The notes beneath the pieces are model-generated. The model did no database searches. It had not been told where the DNA came from and saw only the letters and a program-made list of their open reading frames with translations. Shown in pieces: positions 1 to 8,128 of a stretch of DNA of 64,000 nt. Position 1 is the stretch's first letter. Each line of letters begins with the position of its first letter. This DNA is from Pedobacter sp. WC2423 (GTDB lineage: Bacteria; Bacteroidota; Bacteroidia; Sphingobacteriales; Sphingobacteriaceae): positions 5,394,001 through 5,458,000 of the forward strand of contig NZ_CP162005.1 of assembly GCF_040822065.1 (NCBI RefSeq), in the 5' to 3' direction. A program made the translations under genes and the position numbers.

Positions 1-567
1 TTGGCGGTGGGCGTAACGGCATCTATTATAGAAGTAGATGCACGTATCGAAACACTGAATTTTATGCTGCTGGGCGAGAAAATTACTTTTGAGAACCAGG
101 TGTTATTTTTTCAAAGTAAAAGTATACTGAATATTATAGAAGTATTAGTTAAACAACCTAAGCCTGATGCGGTTGTTGTAGGTGTATTAATGCTTGTATT
201 CATTATTATCCTTCCTGTATTAAGAATAACCGCTAAGGGTATTCATTTATTGGGCAATGAAAAAGTGGCCGAAAATAAAGTGGTGAAATATTTGACCTTT
301 GAGTCTGGTAAATGGGATATGGCCGATGTGATGGTTGTAGGTATCCTGATGACTTACATTGGTTTGAACGGAATTCTGCAAAGTCAGTTGTCTAATTTAA
401 ATATTCATAACAGTTTATTGACTACGACAACGGTCAACGATACCTCTTTGCAGCCTGGATACTTCATCTTCGTGGTATACGTTATGTTTGAGACTTTGTT
501 GTCTTACATTTTAAAACGAATGACAAATGATGAGGTGACCGATCAGGAGGGTGATCCTCTGAGTTAA
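1..567 (+). CDS. PqiA-like (paraquat-inducible protein A family) membrane protein, 5' partial
   Basis: The frame is open from the first base of the window, so the N-terminus is missing; 188 residues are visible. A hydrophobic segment lies around residues 57-75. It is followed by a charged stretch and then the segment KWDMADVMVVGILMTYIGLN near residues 104-123, which resembles the 'W-x-M-x-D-V-x-V-V' signature of PqiA-domain inner-membrane proteins. Another membrane segment (residues ~157-170) lies close to the acidic C-terminus. PqiA proteins are thought to work with MCE-domain proteins in lipid transport across the envelope, but no MCE partner is visible here. The family call is from motif memory only and is moderate. 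Confidence 0.5.
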   Translation: MAVGVTASIIEVDARIETLNFMLLGEKITFENQVLFFQSKSILNIIEVLVKQPKPDAVVVGVLMLVFIIILPVLRITAKGIHLLGNEKVAENKVVKYLTFESGKWDMADVMVVGILMTYIGLNGILQSQLSNLNIHNSLLTTTTVNDTSLQPGYFIFVVYVMFETLLSYILKRMTNDEVTDQEGDPLS

Positions 568-905
568 CCGCGTATATAATTATGTTTATGAATAATTACA
601 TGACATTGCTTTAAATTATAGTGAAAATACACGGGTTTATGATGGTTGCCTTCAGCCTACTCCAGTGGCTTGCGCAGGGATTTTGAATAGAGATTAAAGA
701 AGGGGATGTCTGCAGATATATTTGATCAGAGCCAGGTGTTGATATAAATTTGAATTCCTGGCAGTATCCTGAACACTCATTTTTGAAAATCGGCCATAAT
801 TTACTATATTCTAATTTTTTGCGATATTTAACTATCGGATATTTTTGAGGTTTGTTATTTATAATAACTAGATTTATTATTATTAATACTCACGAATTAG
901 TTCAA
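568..905. other. intergenic, no recognisable feature
   Basis: An AT-rich spacer between the PqiA-like gene and the AraC regulator. I see no RNA gene, hairpin with T-run, or convincing promoter in it. Confidence 0.5.
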
Positions 906-1751
906 ATGCTAGAGCCAGTCATTGTAAAAGTTAAACATGCTGTACTAGAAAAGTATATTGCTTACTACTATTTTCTAACTACAGAGAGCGATGATTTTGA
1001 AGCTAAATATTATGCCTTCCCACACACCTATACGGTTCTCAATATCCACTGCCATGCAGCACATGAAATCAATAAGTATCAGACCAGTGTTGAAGGAGTT
1101 AGTAGCTTTAGTCCGGTATCAATTGTACAGGGGCTTAGGGAACATCCTATCTTAATACTCCTTAAAGGCAAATTGAATAAAGTAACGATCCTTTTCAAAC
1201 CGATGGGAATTAATGCCTTTATTCCAGAACCTTTCGGACAACTTATACAACAGCCAAGTCAGGAATTTTCCGTCTGGAATAATAATAGAATTTACCAGCA
1301 ATTCCTTTCTGATTTCTTTACCACCGGAGATTTAAAAGCTAAAGCCACTCTTTTAGAAGACTTTTTGTTAAGTATGCTTAAACCTGTTCCAGATTCTAAA
1401 AAGCTTGATTTGTCAATTAACCTTTTATCTGACTTTGAACAAAACCTAACTTTAGAAGACATCTGCGATCAACTGGATGTTCATCCCCGTACTTTTAACA
1501 GACTATTTAAAAAGCATCTTGGAATAACACCAGCCGGATATAGGAAAGTCGCCCGGTTCAGGCACTCACTTCAAAATAAACTATTGGAAAATCAGGTTAA
1601 ACAAATGACAGATCTGGCTTATCAAAGTAACTATTATGACCAATCTTATTTTAATAAGATTTATAAAAGTCTTACCGGTACAAATCCCGGACGCTTTTTC
1701 AAACAGATTGAAACTTTGGCTGATAACCGTCTTGTATTTCAGTTTTTGTAA
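906..1751 (+). CDS. AraC family transcriptional regulator
   Basis: A 281-residue protein starting at the ATG that gives MLEPVIVKVKHAVLEKYI; a longer frame from a TTG at 852 adds 18 residues with no family resemblance. The N-terminal two thirds resembles the sensor domain common in Bacteroidota AraC proteins. The C-terminal ~100 residues hold the two helix-turn-helix units (LTLEDICDQLDVHPRTFNRLFKKHLGITPAGYRK, then the DLAYQSNYYDQSYFNKIYK second helix pair ending in TGTNPGRF). It should bind DNA and control a target that cannot be named. It is convergent with the downstream alpha/beta hydrolase gene, and no effector is evident. Confidence 0.85.
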   Translation: MLEPVIVKVKHAVLEKYIAYYYFLTTESDDFEAKYYAFPHTYTVLNIHCHAAHEINKYQTSVEGVSSFSPVSIVQGLREHPILILLKGKLNKVTILFKPMGINAFIPEPFGQLIQQPSQEFSVWNNNRIYQQFLSDFFTTGDLKAKATLLEDFLLSMLKPVPDSKKLDLSINLLSDFEQNLTLEDICDQLDVHPRTFNRLFKKHLGITPAGYRKVARFRHSLQNKLLENQVKQMTDLAYQSNYYDQSYFNKIYKSLTGTNPGRFFKQIETLADNRLVFQFL

Positions 1752-1869
1752 CGGAATTTTGTTGTCCTTTAAATTTCAAGCAACATAAATATCAGTTAAT
1801 TCTATTCAAATAACCATTAACCAGCCGGTTTCAATCTTTATGAATGCAAAAACTAAATTTCAATCATGA

Positions 1870-3558
1870 TTACAGTTTAAGTTCGATGGTATTTGAAACT
1901 ATGAAATCACGGTCTCTTGTTTCCAGAAATTCCTTTATAATTATATTTTTATCTGCACAGATCTTTGTATTCAATATTGCTTTATTGTTCACTATGATCT
2001 TAATTGGCTTGTTGAGGTCAAACATATCTGCTGAAATAAATAGCCTTATGGTCTTAACTCTTGAAGATTTGATATGAATCGTATTTCCTTCAACTGCTGC
2101 TAAAATGACTCCGGATTTATTTTTATTAAAATCTGCAAGTTCTGTCCCCTTTTGAGCCAGGACCGGATTAAGTGGAATATGCCAATCTGCTTTTTTTGCT
2201 GTAGTATCGAGTCCGGTAATTTCCAGCCATGAGATTCTTCCGTTTCTGATATCATCTGTTTCCCATTGTAACTTGTTTGGAAAAGGGTTTCTGGTAATAT
2301 TTTTAAGGGTATCAAAAATAAAATTGATAGCGTCTCTTTGAAAAATGGCCAGTCCATGATTTCCATTTTTTGCATAGTTTTTCCAGTTTGCACCCTTACT
2401 CACACTATATTGATAAATCTGATTAACCAGCTCAAATGGGAAAGTATTATCCTGCAATCCGCTGACACCAAAAAAAGGACTGACATTCCCCAGATTTCGA
2501 ATACTCGTATTGCTTCCATAAACTTTGGGAAGATAATTTAGTCCCAGGTAAGCAGCAAATGCTGAAGGCTTGTTAACTGCAAACCAAAATGCTCCGGTTC
2601 CGCCATTAGAGTGTCCTGTAATATAAACCTTATTATCATTTATATTATAGAGCGACTTTATAAAGATAACTTCCCTAAGGATTGTTTCAAAGGCTTGTTG
2701 CTGATAGATCCAACCAAAATCTTTTTTTCCAAATGGATAGATTATAATAGCATTTTGCTCTTTTACCTTGTCCATAATCTTAATTTCCTGACCGTTCTCT
2801 ACCCATGCAGGATTGCCAAAAGCAAGTCTTCCGACCACAGCTCCATGGAGATAGACATAAAGTGGCGTTTTCTGATCCCGGCGATAGTTTTTAGGGATGT
2901 AGACTAAAAATGGAACAGTCAGCGTATCATTTACTTTAATATTGTATTGCGTCCAAAAATCGGTTTTACTTATTGAAGGGTAAGCAACTGAGCCTTTGAT
3001 TTTGCTGATTAATTGTCCAGCATTTAAATTTACAGCCTGTTTGTTCCAATACATATCCTCACTTACTAAATTCCGGTTCACCCTGCCCATGGTATCCTGA
3101 AGCGCAGCAGTAATTTTCCTAATAGAAACTTCTGCTGAATCTCTCTTGTATTTAAGTACGGTGATATAGTTCTTCCATTCTTTCAGGCCTCTTAAATGTA
3201 TATGCAAAGTATCATTAACAAATTTCTCATAACTTGGAAAACCATAAAAACCGGTGTAATCATAAGCTATTTCTCCGGATTTTTTTATGTAATAGGCTGC
3301 ATTTGCCATATTATTGACATAAGAGGAAGCCACGGCTGCCTGATAAGTATCATAGTTGCTCTGATCATTTTTTTGAACCAGATAATAGGTATCATAAAAG
3401 TAAGCAGCTTTTTTAAAATCTCGCTTTTGATAATATACATTTGCTGAATCAAAAAGGTTTACAATTTTTTCCTGTGCTGATAATTGTGAAATTGCAAAGC
3501 ATAGCATAAATGCCAAGTATAGAGGGATCTTTTTTATCGTATTAGATTTCATATTCAA
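1870..3558 (-). CDS. exported alpha/beta hydrolase (PHB depolymerase / prolyl oligopeptidase-like esterase)
   Basis: 562 residues with an N-terminal signal peptide (MNMKSNTIKK... cleaved after SQLSAQ). An N-terminal TPR-like helical part covers ~30-190. An alpha/beta hydrolase core follows, with YVYLHG near residue 235 (oxyanion region) and the nucleophile elbow GHSNGG near residue 315. A histidine in NGNHGLA near 398 is a candidate for the catalytic His. The C-terminal ~130 residues look like a beta-rich accessory domain. The family hydrolyses esters or short peptides outside the cytoplasm; the substrate is unknown. It is monocistronic and convergent with the AraC gene. A second ATG two codons later (MKSN) is an equally plausible start. 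Confidence 0.75.
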   Translation of the reverse strand: MNMKSNTIKKIPLYLAFMLCFAISQLSAQEKIVNLFDSANVYYQKRDFKKAAYFYDTYYLVQKNDQSNYDTYQAAVASSYVNNMANAAYYIKKSGEIAYDYTGFYGFPSYEKFVNDTLHIHLRGLKEWKNYITVLKYKRDSAEVSIRKITAALQDTMGRVNRNLVSEDMYWNKQAVNLNAGQLISKIKGSVAYPSISKTDFWTQYNIKVNDTLTVPFLVYIPKNYRRDQKTPLYVYLHGAVVGRLAFGNPAWVENGQEIKIMDKVKEQNAIIIYPFGKKDFGWIYQQQAFETILREVIFIKSLYNINDNKVYITGHSNGGTGAFWFAVNKPSAFAAYLGLNYLPKVYGSNTSIRNLGNVSPFFGVSGLQDNTFPFELVNQIYQYSVSKGANWKNYAKNGNHGLAIFQRDAINFIFDTLKNITRNPFPNKLQWETDDIRNGRISWLEITGLDTTAKKADWHIPLNPVLAQKGTELADFNKNKSGVILAAVEGNTIHIKSSRVKTIRLFISADMFDLNKPIKIIVNNKAILNTKICADKNIIIKEFLETRDRDFIVSNTIELKL

Positions 3559-3634
3559 AGAAACTATATTTTAATAGTTCAGAATTGTAGATTTCGGACA
3601 AAAAAATAACAATACTATTCTATTCCTGGTTAAT

Positions 3635-3824
3635 AAAAAAGGCATCTGATATTATCTCAGATGCCTTTTGTGGAGATTGGGAGGGTTTAAATAAATCCTT
3701 TGTACGGCTTTTGATGCTGGTTAGGGCAGTTAATGAGGAAAATGTTTTAGTAAAAAAGTATTGAAAATGGAAGTACATTTTGATCTCTTTTCAGAGGCAA
3801 AGGAGATTTTATCGACCCTTATTT
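3635..3824. repeat. direct repeat copy R1, upstream of fic
   Basis: An imperfect ~190-bp copy of the sequence at 5815-6007. It opens with a hairpin (GGCATCTGA / TCAGATGCC, 3641-3665) and contains the shared core GGCTTTTGATGCT-x-GTTAGGG followed by GTTAATGAGGAAAATGTTTT. Read on the minus strand, the core encodes a peptide end, PNQHQKPYKGFI-stop. It differs from copy R2 mainly at third codon positions, so this looks like a decayed gene 3' end plus terminator. Confidence 0.7.
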
Positions 3825-3850
3825 GTTTAAAATTATAGAATACTTAAATT

Positions 3851-3915
3851 TCATGTAAAGAGTTTATACATGAGAAGCTTATCATGTATAAAATATCCAG
3901 AAGTCTTTACATGAT
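3851..3915. repeat. nested palindrome with ATCATGTA-type half sites
   Basis: The outer arms are TCATGTAAAG and CTTTACATGA; the inner arms are TTTATACATGA and TCATGTATAAA around a short GAAGCTTA centre. The same ATCATGTATA/TATACATGAT half sites recur in the larger palindrome at 7196-7273. It lies just upstream of fic and could be a REP-like repeat or an operator. Confidence 0.65.
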
Positions 3916-4032
3916 ACAAGTTTGAGCCTGTACCAGATGTGATAAACCATACGATACTGTGGTGAAAACCAGTAAAATGTAGCTATGAACGTGCTGCATT
4001 TGTTCTGATTTCAGAATCATAAGTTTTAATAT

Positions 4033-5622
4033 ATGACAAATCCCCTTCGTTTCCTATATTTGAATAATCAAAATTCACAGATGGCGTCAAATAATAATCA
4101 TTTTTCACAAAAAATAACTGTTTTTCATGAAAGAACCGCTCCTGAAGAGGGATCGATAGTCGGTTATGCCGCTTTGATTGGTTTCTTTAAGTTAGAAGTG
4201 CCATTGCCCGACAGACTAGCATTAATCAGTCAGAAGCACAAGCAATATGAAACGCAAGAATGGATTGTCTTTACGCCTAGACATCAGCCTGAGGAATCAT
4301 TAATGGGGCATTTGACATTTGCTTTGAAATATGAAGGTATAGAGTTAGGTGTATTAAAAAAAATATTTGCATTGGTTGCCCCTATTGATATAGAATCTAT
4401 TATTTCACTTGAACCTACGGGACAATACAGTAAAAGAATATGGTTTTTATACGAATGGCTAATGGGAGTCAATTTAGATTTGAAGGATTTGTCGGCTGGT
4501 AACTATGTTGATTTGGTAGATACAAAGCTACAATTTGGCAGCCACCCCCTTCCCTCAAAAAGACATCGTATTCGGAATAACCTTCCTGGAGTGCGGGAAT
4601 TTTGTCCTCTTGTTCGCAAAACCTCTTTCCTTAAAAACTTAATTGAATTGGATTTAGCACAACAGATAAAAGTTATCATTGGAAAAATTCATCCAGATGT
4701 AATGGCTAGAACAGCGGCTTTTCTTTTGCTTAAGGATTCAAAAGCATCTTATGCTATAGAGGGAGAAAAGCCTCCACAAAACCGTGCTCAAAGATGGGGA
4801 CGGGCAATTGGACAAGCTGGGCTTAAACCTATAGATAAAAATGAACTGCTCAGACTACAGGAAATTGTGATTGATAATTCCAGATTTACTAAAATGGGAT
4901 GGCGTACGGATGAAGGTTTTATCGGAGAACATGACAGAAGGTATGGAACGCCAATCCCAGATCATGTATCTTCTAAATGGCAAGACGTTAGTTCACTTAT
5001 ACAAGGCCTGATTGACACTGATCAAAAATTGGAGAAGGACGATTCATTTGACGCCGTAGTTGCCGCAGCAATGATCGCTTTTGGATTTGTGTTTATTCAT
5101 CCATTCGTAGATGGTAACGGAAGAATACATAGATATCTCATACATCATGTCCTACTCAGAAAGGAATACGTTTCTAAAGGAATTATTTTCCCGGTTTCTG
5201 CAATAATCCTAAATGGATTGGATGAATACCGTCGCGTCTTAGAAAACTATTCAAAACCACGTCTTGATCAAATAGACTGGAAACCAACCAGAGATAACAA
5301 TGTAGAAATACTAAACGATACAATTGATCTATACCGATATTTTGATGCAACTAAACAAGCGGAATTTTTATATAAGTGCGTTTTACAAACAGTAGAAAAA
5401 ACAATCCCCGAAGAAGTCTCCTATCTTGAAAAATACGATCTCATGAAAGAATATTTAGATGATCATTTTGAGATGCCTGACAAGATTGTTGCACTTCTTG
5501 TACGTTTTCTTGAGCAAAACAATGGCGAGTTGTCTGAGAGAGCAAAAACAAAAGAGTTTCAGGAATTAAAAAACGAGGAAATAATAGTAATTGAGAACAA
5601 ATATAAAGAGATCTTCGGGTAG
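4033..5622 (+). CDS. Fic family protein (predicted AMP transferase) with N-terminal self-inhibitory motif
   Basis: 529 residues. The Fic active-site motif is complete: H356-P-F-V-D-G-N-G-R364 followed by IHR. Residues S239-x-x-x-E243-G244 match the inhibitory helix motif (S/T)xxxE(G/N); placed before the Fic core, this is the class II arrangement, in which the glutamate blocks productive ATP binding. The family usually transfers AMP to a Ser/Thr/Tyr hydroxyl of a target protein. A DUF4172-like N-terminal part is not obvious; the first ~230 residues are not recognised, and the C-terminal ~100 residues may be a DNA-binding or partner domain. The gene stands alone between two direct repeats, with no antitoxin-like small ORF beside it. 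An internal ATG at 4081 is an alternative start. Confidence 0.85.
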   Translation: MTNPLRFLYLNNQNSQMASNNNHFSQKITVFHERTAPEEGSIVGYAALIGFFKLEVPLPDRLALISQKHKQYETQEWIVFTPRHQPEESLMGHLTFALKYEGIELGVLKKIFALVAPIDIESIISLEPTGQYSKRIWFLYEWLMGVNLDLKDLSAGNYVDLVDTKLQFGSHPLPSKRHRIRNNLPGVREFCPLVRKTSFLKNLIELDLAQQIKVIIGKIHPDVMARTAAFLLLKDSKASYAIEGEKPPQNRAQRWGRAIGQAGLKPIDKNELLRLQEIVIDNSRFTKMGWRTDEGFIGEHDRRYGTPIPDHVSSKWQDVSSLIQGLIDTDQKLEKDDSFDAVVAAAMIAFGFVFIHPFVDGNGRIHRYLIHHVLLRKEYVSKGIIFPVSAIILNGLDEYRRVLENYSKPRLDQIDWKPTRDNNVEILNDTIDLYRYFDATKQAEFLYKCVLQTVEKTIPEEVSYLEKYDLMKEYLDDHFEMPDKIVALLVRFLEQNNGELSERAKTKEFQELKNEEIIVIENKYKEIFG

Positions 5623-5814
5623 TAACCTCTACGCATATCTCAGCTCATTCCAATAATTTAAAAAACGTGGGCTTTGTTAAAATATATTGCTTATAAAATG
5701 AATCATAAATTTAAAGCATCTAATGAGGAAGGTGCACTCGTAATTAATGATTATACTTTTTTTCGATAAAGATTTAAAACATGTCATTAAGTACAGAGAC
5801 AACATAAAAGAGCG

Positions 5815-6007
5815 AAAAAAAGGCCTCTGAGGTTATCTCAGAGGCCTTTCGTGGAACTGAGGGTGATTTAAATGAACCCTTTGTAAGGCTTTTGATGCTT
5901 GTTAGGGAGGTTAATGAGGAAAATGTTTTGGAAAAAGAGGTGAATGAAGAAATTGAATATTGATCGGTTTTAAGAGGCTAGAGGGGGCATATCGAACCCC
6001 ATTTGCC
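5815..6007. repeat. direct repeat copy R2, downstream of fic
   Basis: The partner of R1. It starts with a strong hairpin (GGCCTCTGAG / CTCAGAGGCC, 5821-5845) that has a T-run only when read on the minus strand. On that strand it is preceded by an open frame ending PNKHQKPYKGFI-stop. A T-arm-like GGGGGCATATCGAACCCC segment lies at its right end (~5984-6000). The repeats R1 and R2 enclose the fic gene. Confidence 0.7.
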
Positions 6008-6152
6008 AGAATAATGTGTGATCATATCTGAGTACATAATTCTCTTTATCACATAAGAAGAGAGGCAATATTTTTACGCAGCCTCTGATAATAATTAATC
6101 TGCCATATTCTATGTAATTTTGGTAAAAGTATTTGCTTCCAATTAACTTAAT

Positions 6153-7135
6153 ATGCTAGAAAAACAATTTACAGAGGTTATTCAATTTATTAAACAGGCC
6201 AGATTCAATGCTATCAATCTGTTAATACAGAACTAATTGATCTTTACTGGAAAATTGGGGAATATATTAGCAAAAAGATTGAAACTGCTGAATGGGGTCA
6301 ATCTATTGTAGATCAATTAGCCAAATACTTAGATCGAAACGAGCCGGATTTAAAAGGATTTTCTAACAAAAACCTTTGGAGAATGAAGCAGTTTTACGAG
6401 AGCTATAAAGATTCACCAAAACTCTCAACACTGTTGAGAGAAATAAGCTGGTCACATAATTTATCCATATTCTCAAGATGTAAAACTACTGAAGAAAGAG
6501 AATTCTATCTAAAACTGGCTAAAAAAGAGAACTATAGTTTTAGAGAACTTGAACGCCAGATTACATCTGTGGTATTTGAAAGAACTATGATAGGAAATTC
6601 AAAAGTCTCAACGGCGCTGAGAGAAACCTATCCTGAGATTAATAGTTTTAAAGACAGCTATGTATTTGAGTTCTTGAATTTATCTGAGCCATTTAGTGAA
6701 AGTGAATTACAAAAAGGGTTGATCAAACAAATGAAAACCTTTATTCTGGAGTTAGGCAGGGATTTTATCTTTATTGGCGAAGAGTATAAAGTAATGGTCG
6801 GGAATAGCGATTTCTATCTTGATTTACTATTCTATCATAGAGGATTGCAGTGTCTGGTAGCATTTGAATTGAAGACAGACAAGTTTAAACCAGAACATCT
6901 GGGAAAAGTAAATTTTTATTTGGAAGCACTAGACAGAGATGTTAAAAAGCAAAATGAAAATCCTAGTATAGGAATTCTATTATGCAAAGATAAGGATAAT
7001 GAAGTAGTAGAATATGCGCTAAGCCGAAGTCTGTCTTCAACAATGGTTGCGGAATATCAAACGCAGTTGCCAGATAAAAAATTGTTACAGCAGAAATTAC
7101 ATGAACTATTTGACGCCAGTACTGAAATTTTATAA
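6153..7135 (+). pseudogene. DUF1016 / YhcG-type PDDEXK nuclease gene with a 1-base deletion
   Basis: Translation from the ATG at 6153 gives MLEKQFTEVIQFIKQARFNA and then meets a stop within eight codons. Adding one base near 6212/6213 joins it to the downstream frame, which reads TELIDLYWKIGEYISKKIE and continues without a stop to 7135. The joined product would be ~327 residues, the usual size of this family. The N-terminal part is the DUF1016 helical domain. The C-terminal half has the nuclease core, with DFYLDLLFYHRGLQCLVAFELKTDKFKPEHLGKVNFYL carrying the D...E-x-K residues (around 6810-6920). An ATG at 6383 could still give a 250-residue fragment with the nuclease domain. Family members are linked to mobile elements and defence. 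A sequencing error cannot be excluded. Confidence 0.8.
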
Positions 7136-7195
7136 ATCACAAAGCTAATCCTTCGAAGAGCTTAAATTTCTCAGCAAAGCGAACAATAACTAATT

Positions 7196-7273
7196 ATCAT
7201 GTATAGGAAATAGGGCTTTTCTATACATGATACAGGCATCATATATAGAAAAGCCCTATTTCCTATATATGAC
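7196..7273. repeat. large palindrome made of two smaller palindromes
   Basis: The left half is ATCATGTATAG - 14 bases - CTATACATGAT, a perfect 11-bp inverted repeat. Six bases later the right half (from 7238) is nearly the reverse complement of the left, with a few substitutions. The whole can fold either as two hairpins or as one long hairpin. It resembles a REP/BIME-like unit and lies between the broken DUF1016 gene and the tmRNA terminator. Confidence 0.75.
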
Positions 7274-7312
7274 GTATTCATTTTCCAAGTTAACAATACT
7301 ATAAGAAGCATT

Positions 7313-7345
7313 AAAAAAGGCCTTTGAGATGTTCTCAAAGGCCTT
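7313..7345 (-). terminator. intrinsic terminator of tmRNA
   Basis: The hairpin GGCCTTTGAGA / TCTCAAAGGCC is followed on the minus strand by a run of T residues, directly after the tmRNA 3' end. Confidence 0.85.
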
Positions 7346-7347
7346 AG

Positions 7348-7710
7348 TGGAGCCGAAGGGGTTCGAACCCTTGTCCAGTTGCGTGGCAAATTATGCCTTC
7401 TACATGCTTATTTTCCACTCTATTTTCGGGATCAGACGGGCCGGAAACCTACCTTGCCTTTCTCCTTAGGTATTTTATCTTACAACTGTACCATACCTTA
7501 CAATTGCCAGCGTAATTATTTCGATGCCCCTGATTCCGGCCTAAAAACGCAGCAGCCAGAGGGACAAAAGCTATTTAATTCTAAATTAAGCAGCTAAGGC
7601 GTAGTTATTTTCGCCAATCAAAGTGTGAACGTTCACTTTAAAGTGCTCCCCGTACAACGCACTGCATGCTAACATACGTACCTCCGCCCTGTCAAATCCA
7701 AAACGGCCCC
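7348..7710 (-). ncRNA. ssrA: transfer-messenger RNA (tmRNA)
   Basis: Read on the minus strand, the 5' end GGGGCCGTTTTGGATTTGAC pairs with the 3' acceptor end CGGCTCC-A, and the T-arm is AAGGGTTCGAACCCCTT. The tag reading frame encodes GENNYALAA followed by a stop (about 7593-7622), preceded by a typical resume region. tmRNA rescues stalled ribosomes and tags the unfinished peptides for proteolysis with SmpB. The 3' CCA is not encoded: after the discriminator A the DNA reads CTA, so CCA must be added enzymatically. The ~360-nt length is normal for the one-piece form. Confidence 0.95.
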
Positions 7711-7717
7711 AATACGT

Positions 7718-7750
7718 ACAAATATTTGTGGTTAACTACTCCTTTTCAAA
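7718..7750 (-). promoter_or_regulatory. Bacteroidetes-type promoter of tmRNA
   Basis: On the minus strand TTTG (7750-7747) is separated by about 19 bases from an AAATATTTG box (7727-7719), a variant of the TAnnTTTG -7 element. It lies ~10 bases before the tmRNA 5' end. Confidence 0.6.
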
Positions 7751-8128
7751 TATCCAGTACAAATTTACGAAATATTATGCCAATTTCTATACAAAAGAGT
7801 CATTTGAGCCATTAATTGAGGATTTAATTGGTAATCAGGAACTTATATTTTTTATCTGAATCACTATACAGATCACGTTAAGTCATAGCATACTGACATA
7901 TAAAATTCTCTCTTATCAAAATATCATAATTTTAATTTTCAGCTGTTCTATTCATAACCTGCGATATAGGTACCCCAAAAGCGTCCCTGAAGCGATTCTT
8001 TAAGATAATAGATTTTAACTATTTGACATAGAAATAATTGATTGTGATTATATCATTCAATATCATAAATTTATAATGCTTTGCCATTATCAGGCTTAAC
8101 TATTATTGAATATAAACTTATAAAATAT
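7751..8128. other. intergenic region between ssrA and katG
   Basis: AT-rich, with no recognisable RNA or terminator. It should carry the katG promoter; I could not identify an OxyR site with confidence. Confidence 0.4.

Noticed and set aside
3641..3665. R1 hairpin as a terminator for a neighbouring gene
   Set aside because: It lies upstream of both the hydrolase and fic starts, so no intact gene ends there.
5984..6000. T-arm-like GGGGGCATATCGAACCCC as part of a tRNA gene
   Set aside because: No acceptor stem, D-arm or anticodon arm can be found around it.
7171..7597. Short open frames on both strands at 7171-7389 and 7379-7597
   Set aside because: They lie on the tmRNA gene and its palindromic flank; the RNA explains the sequence.
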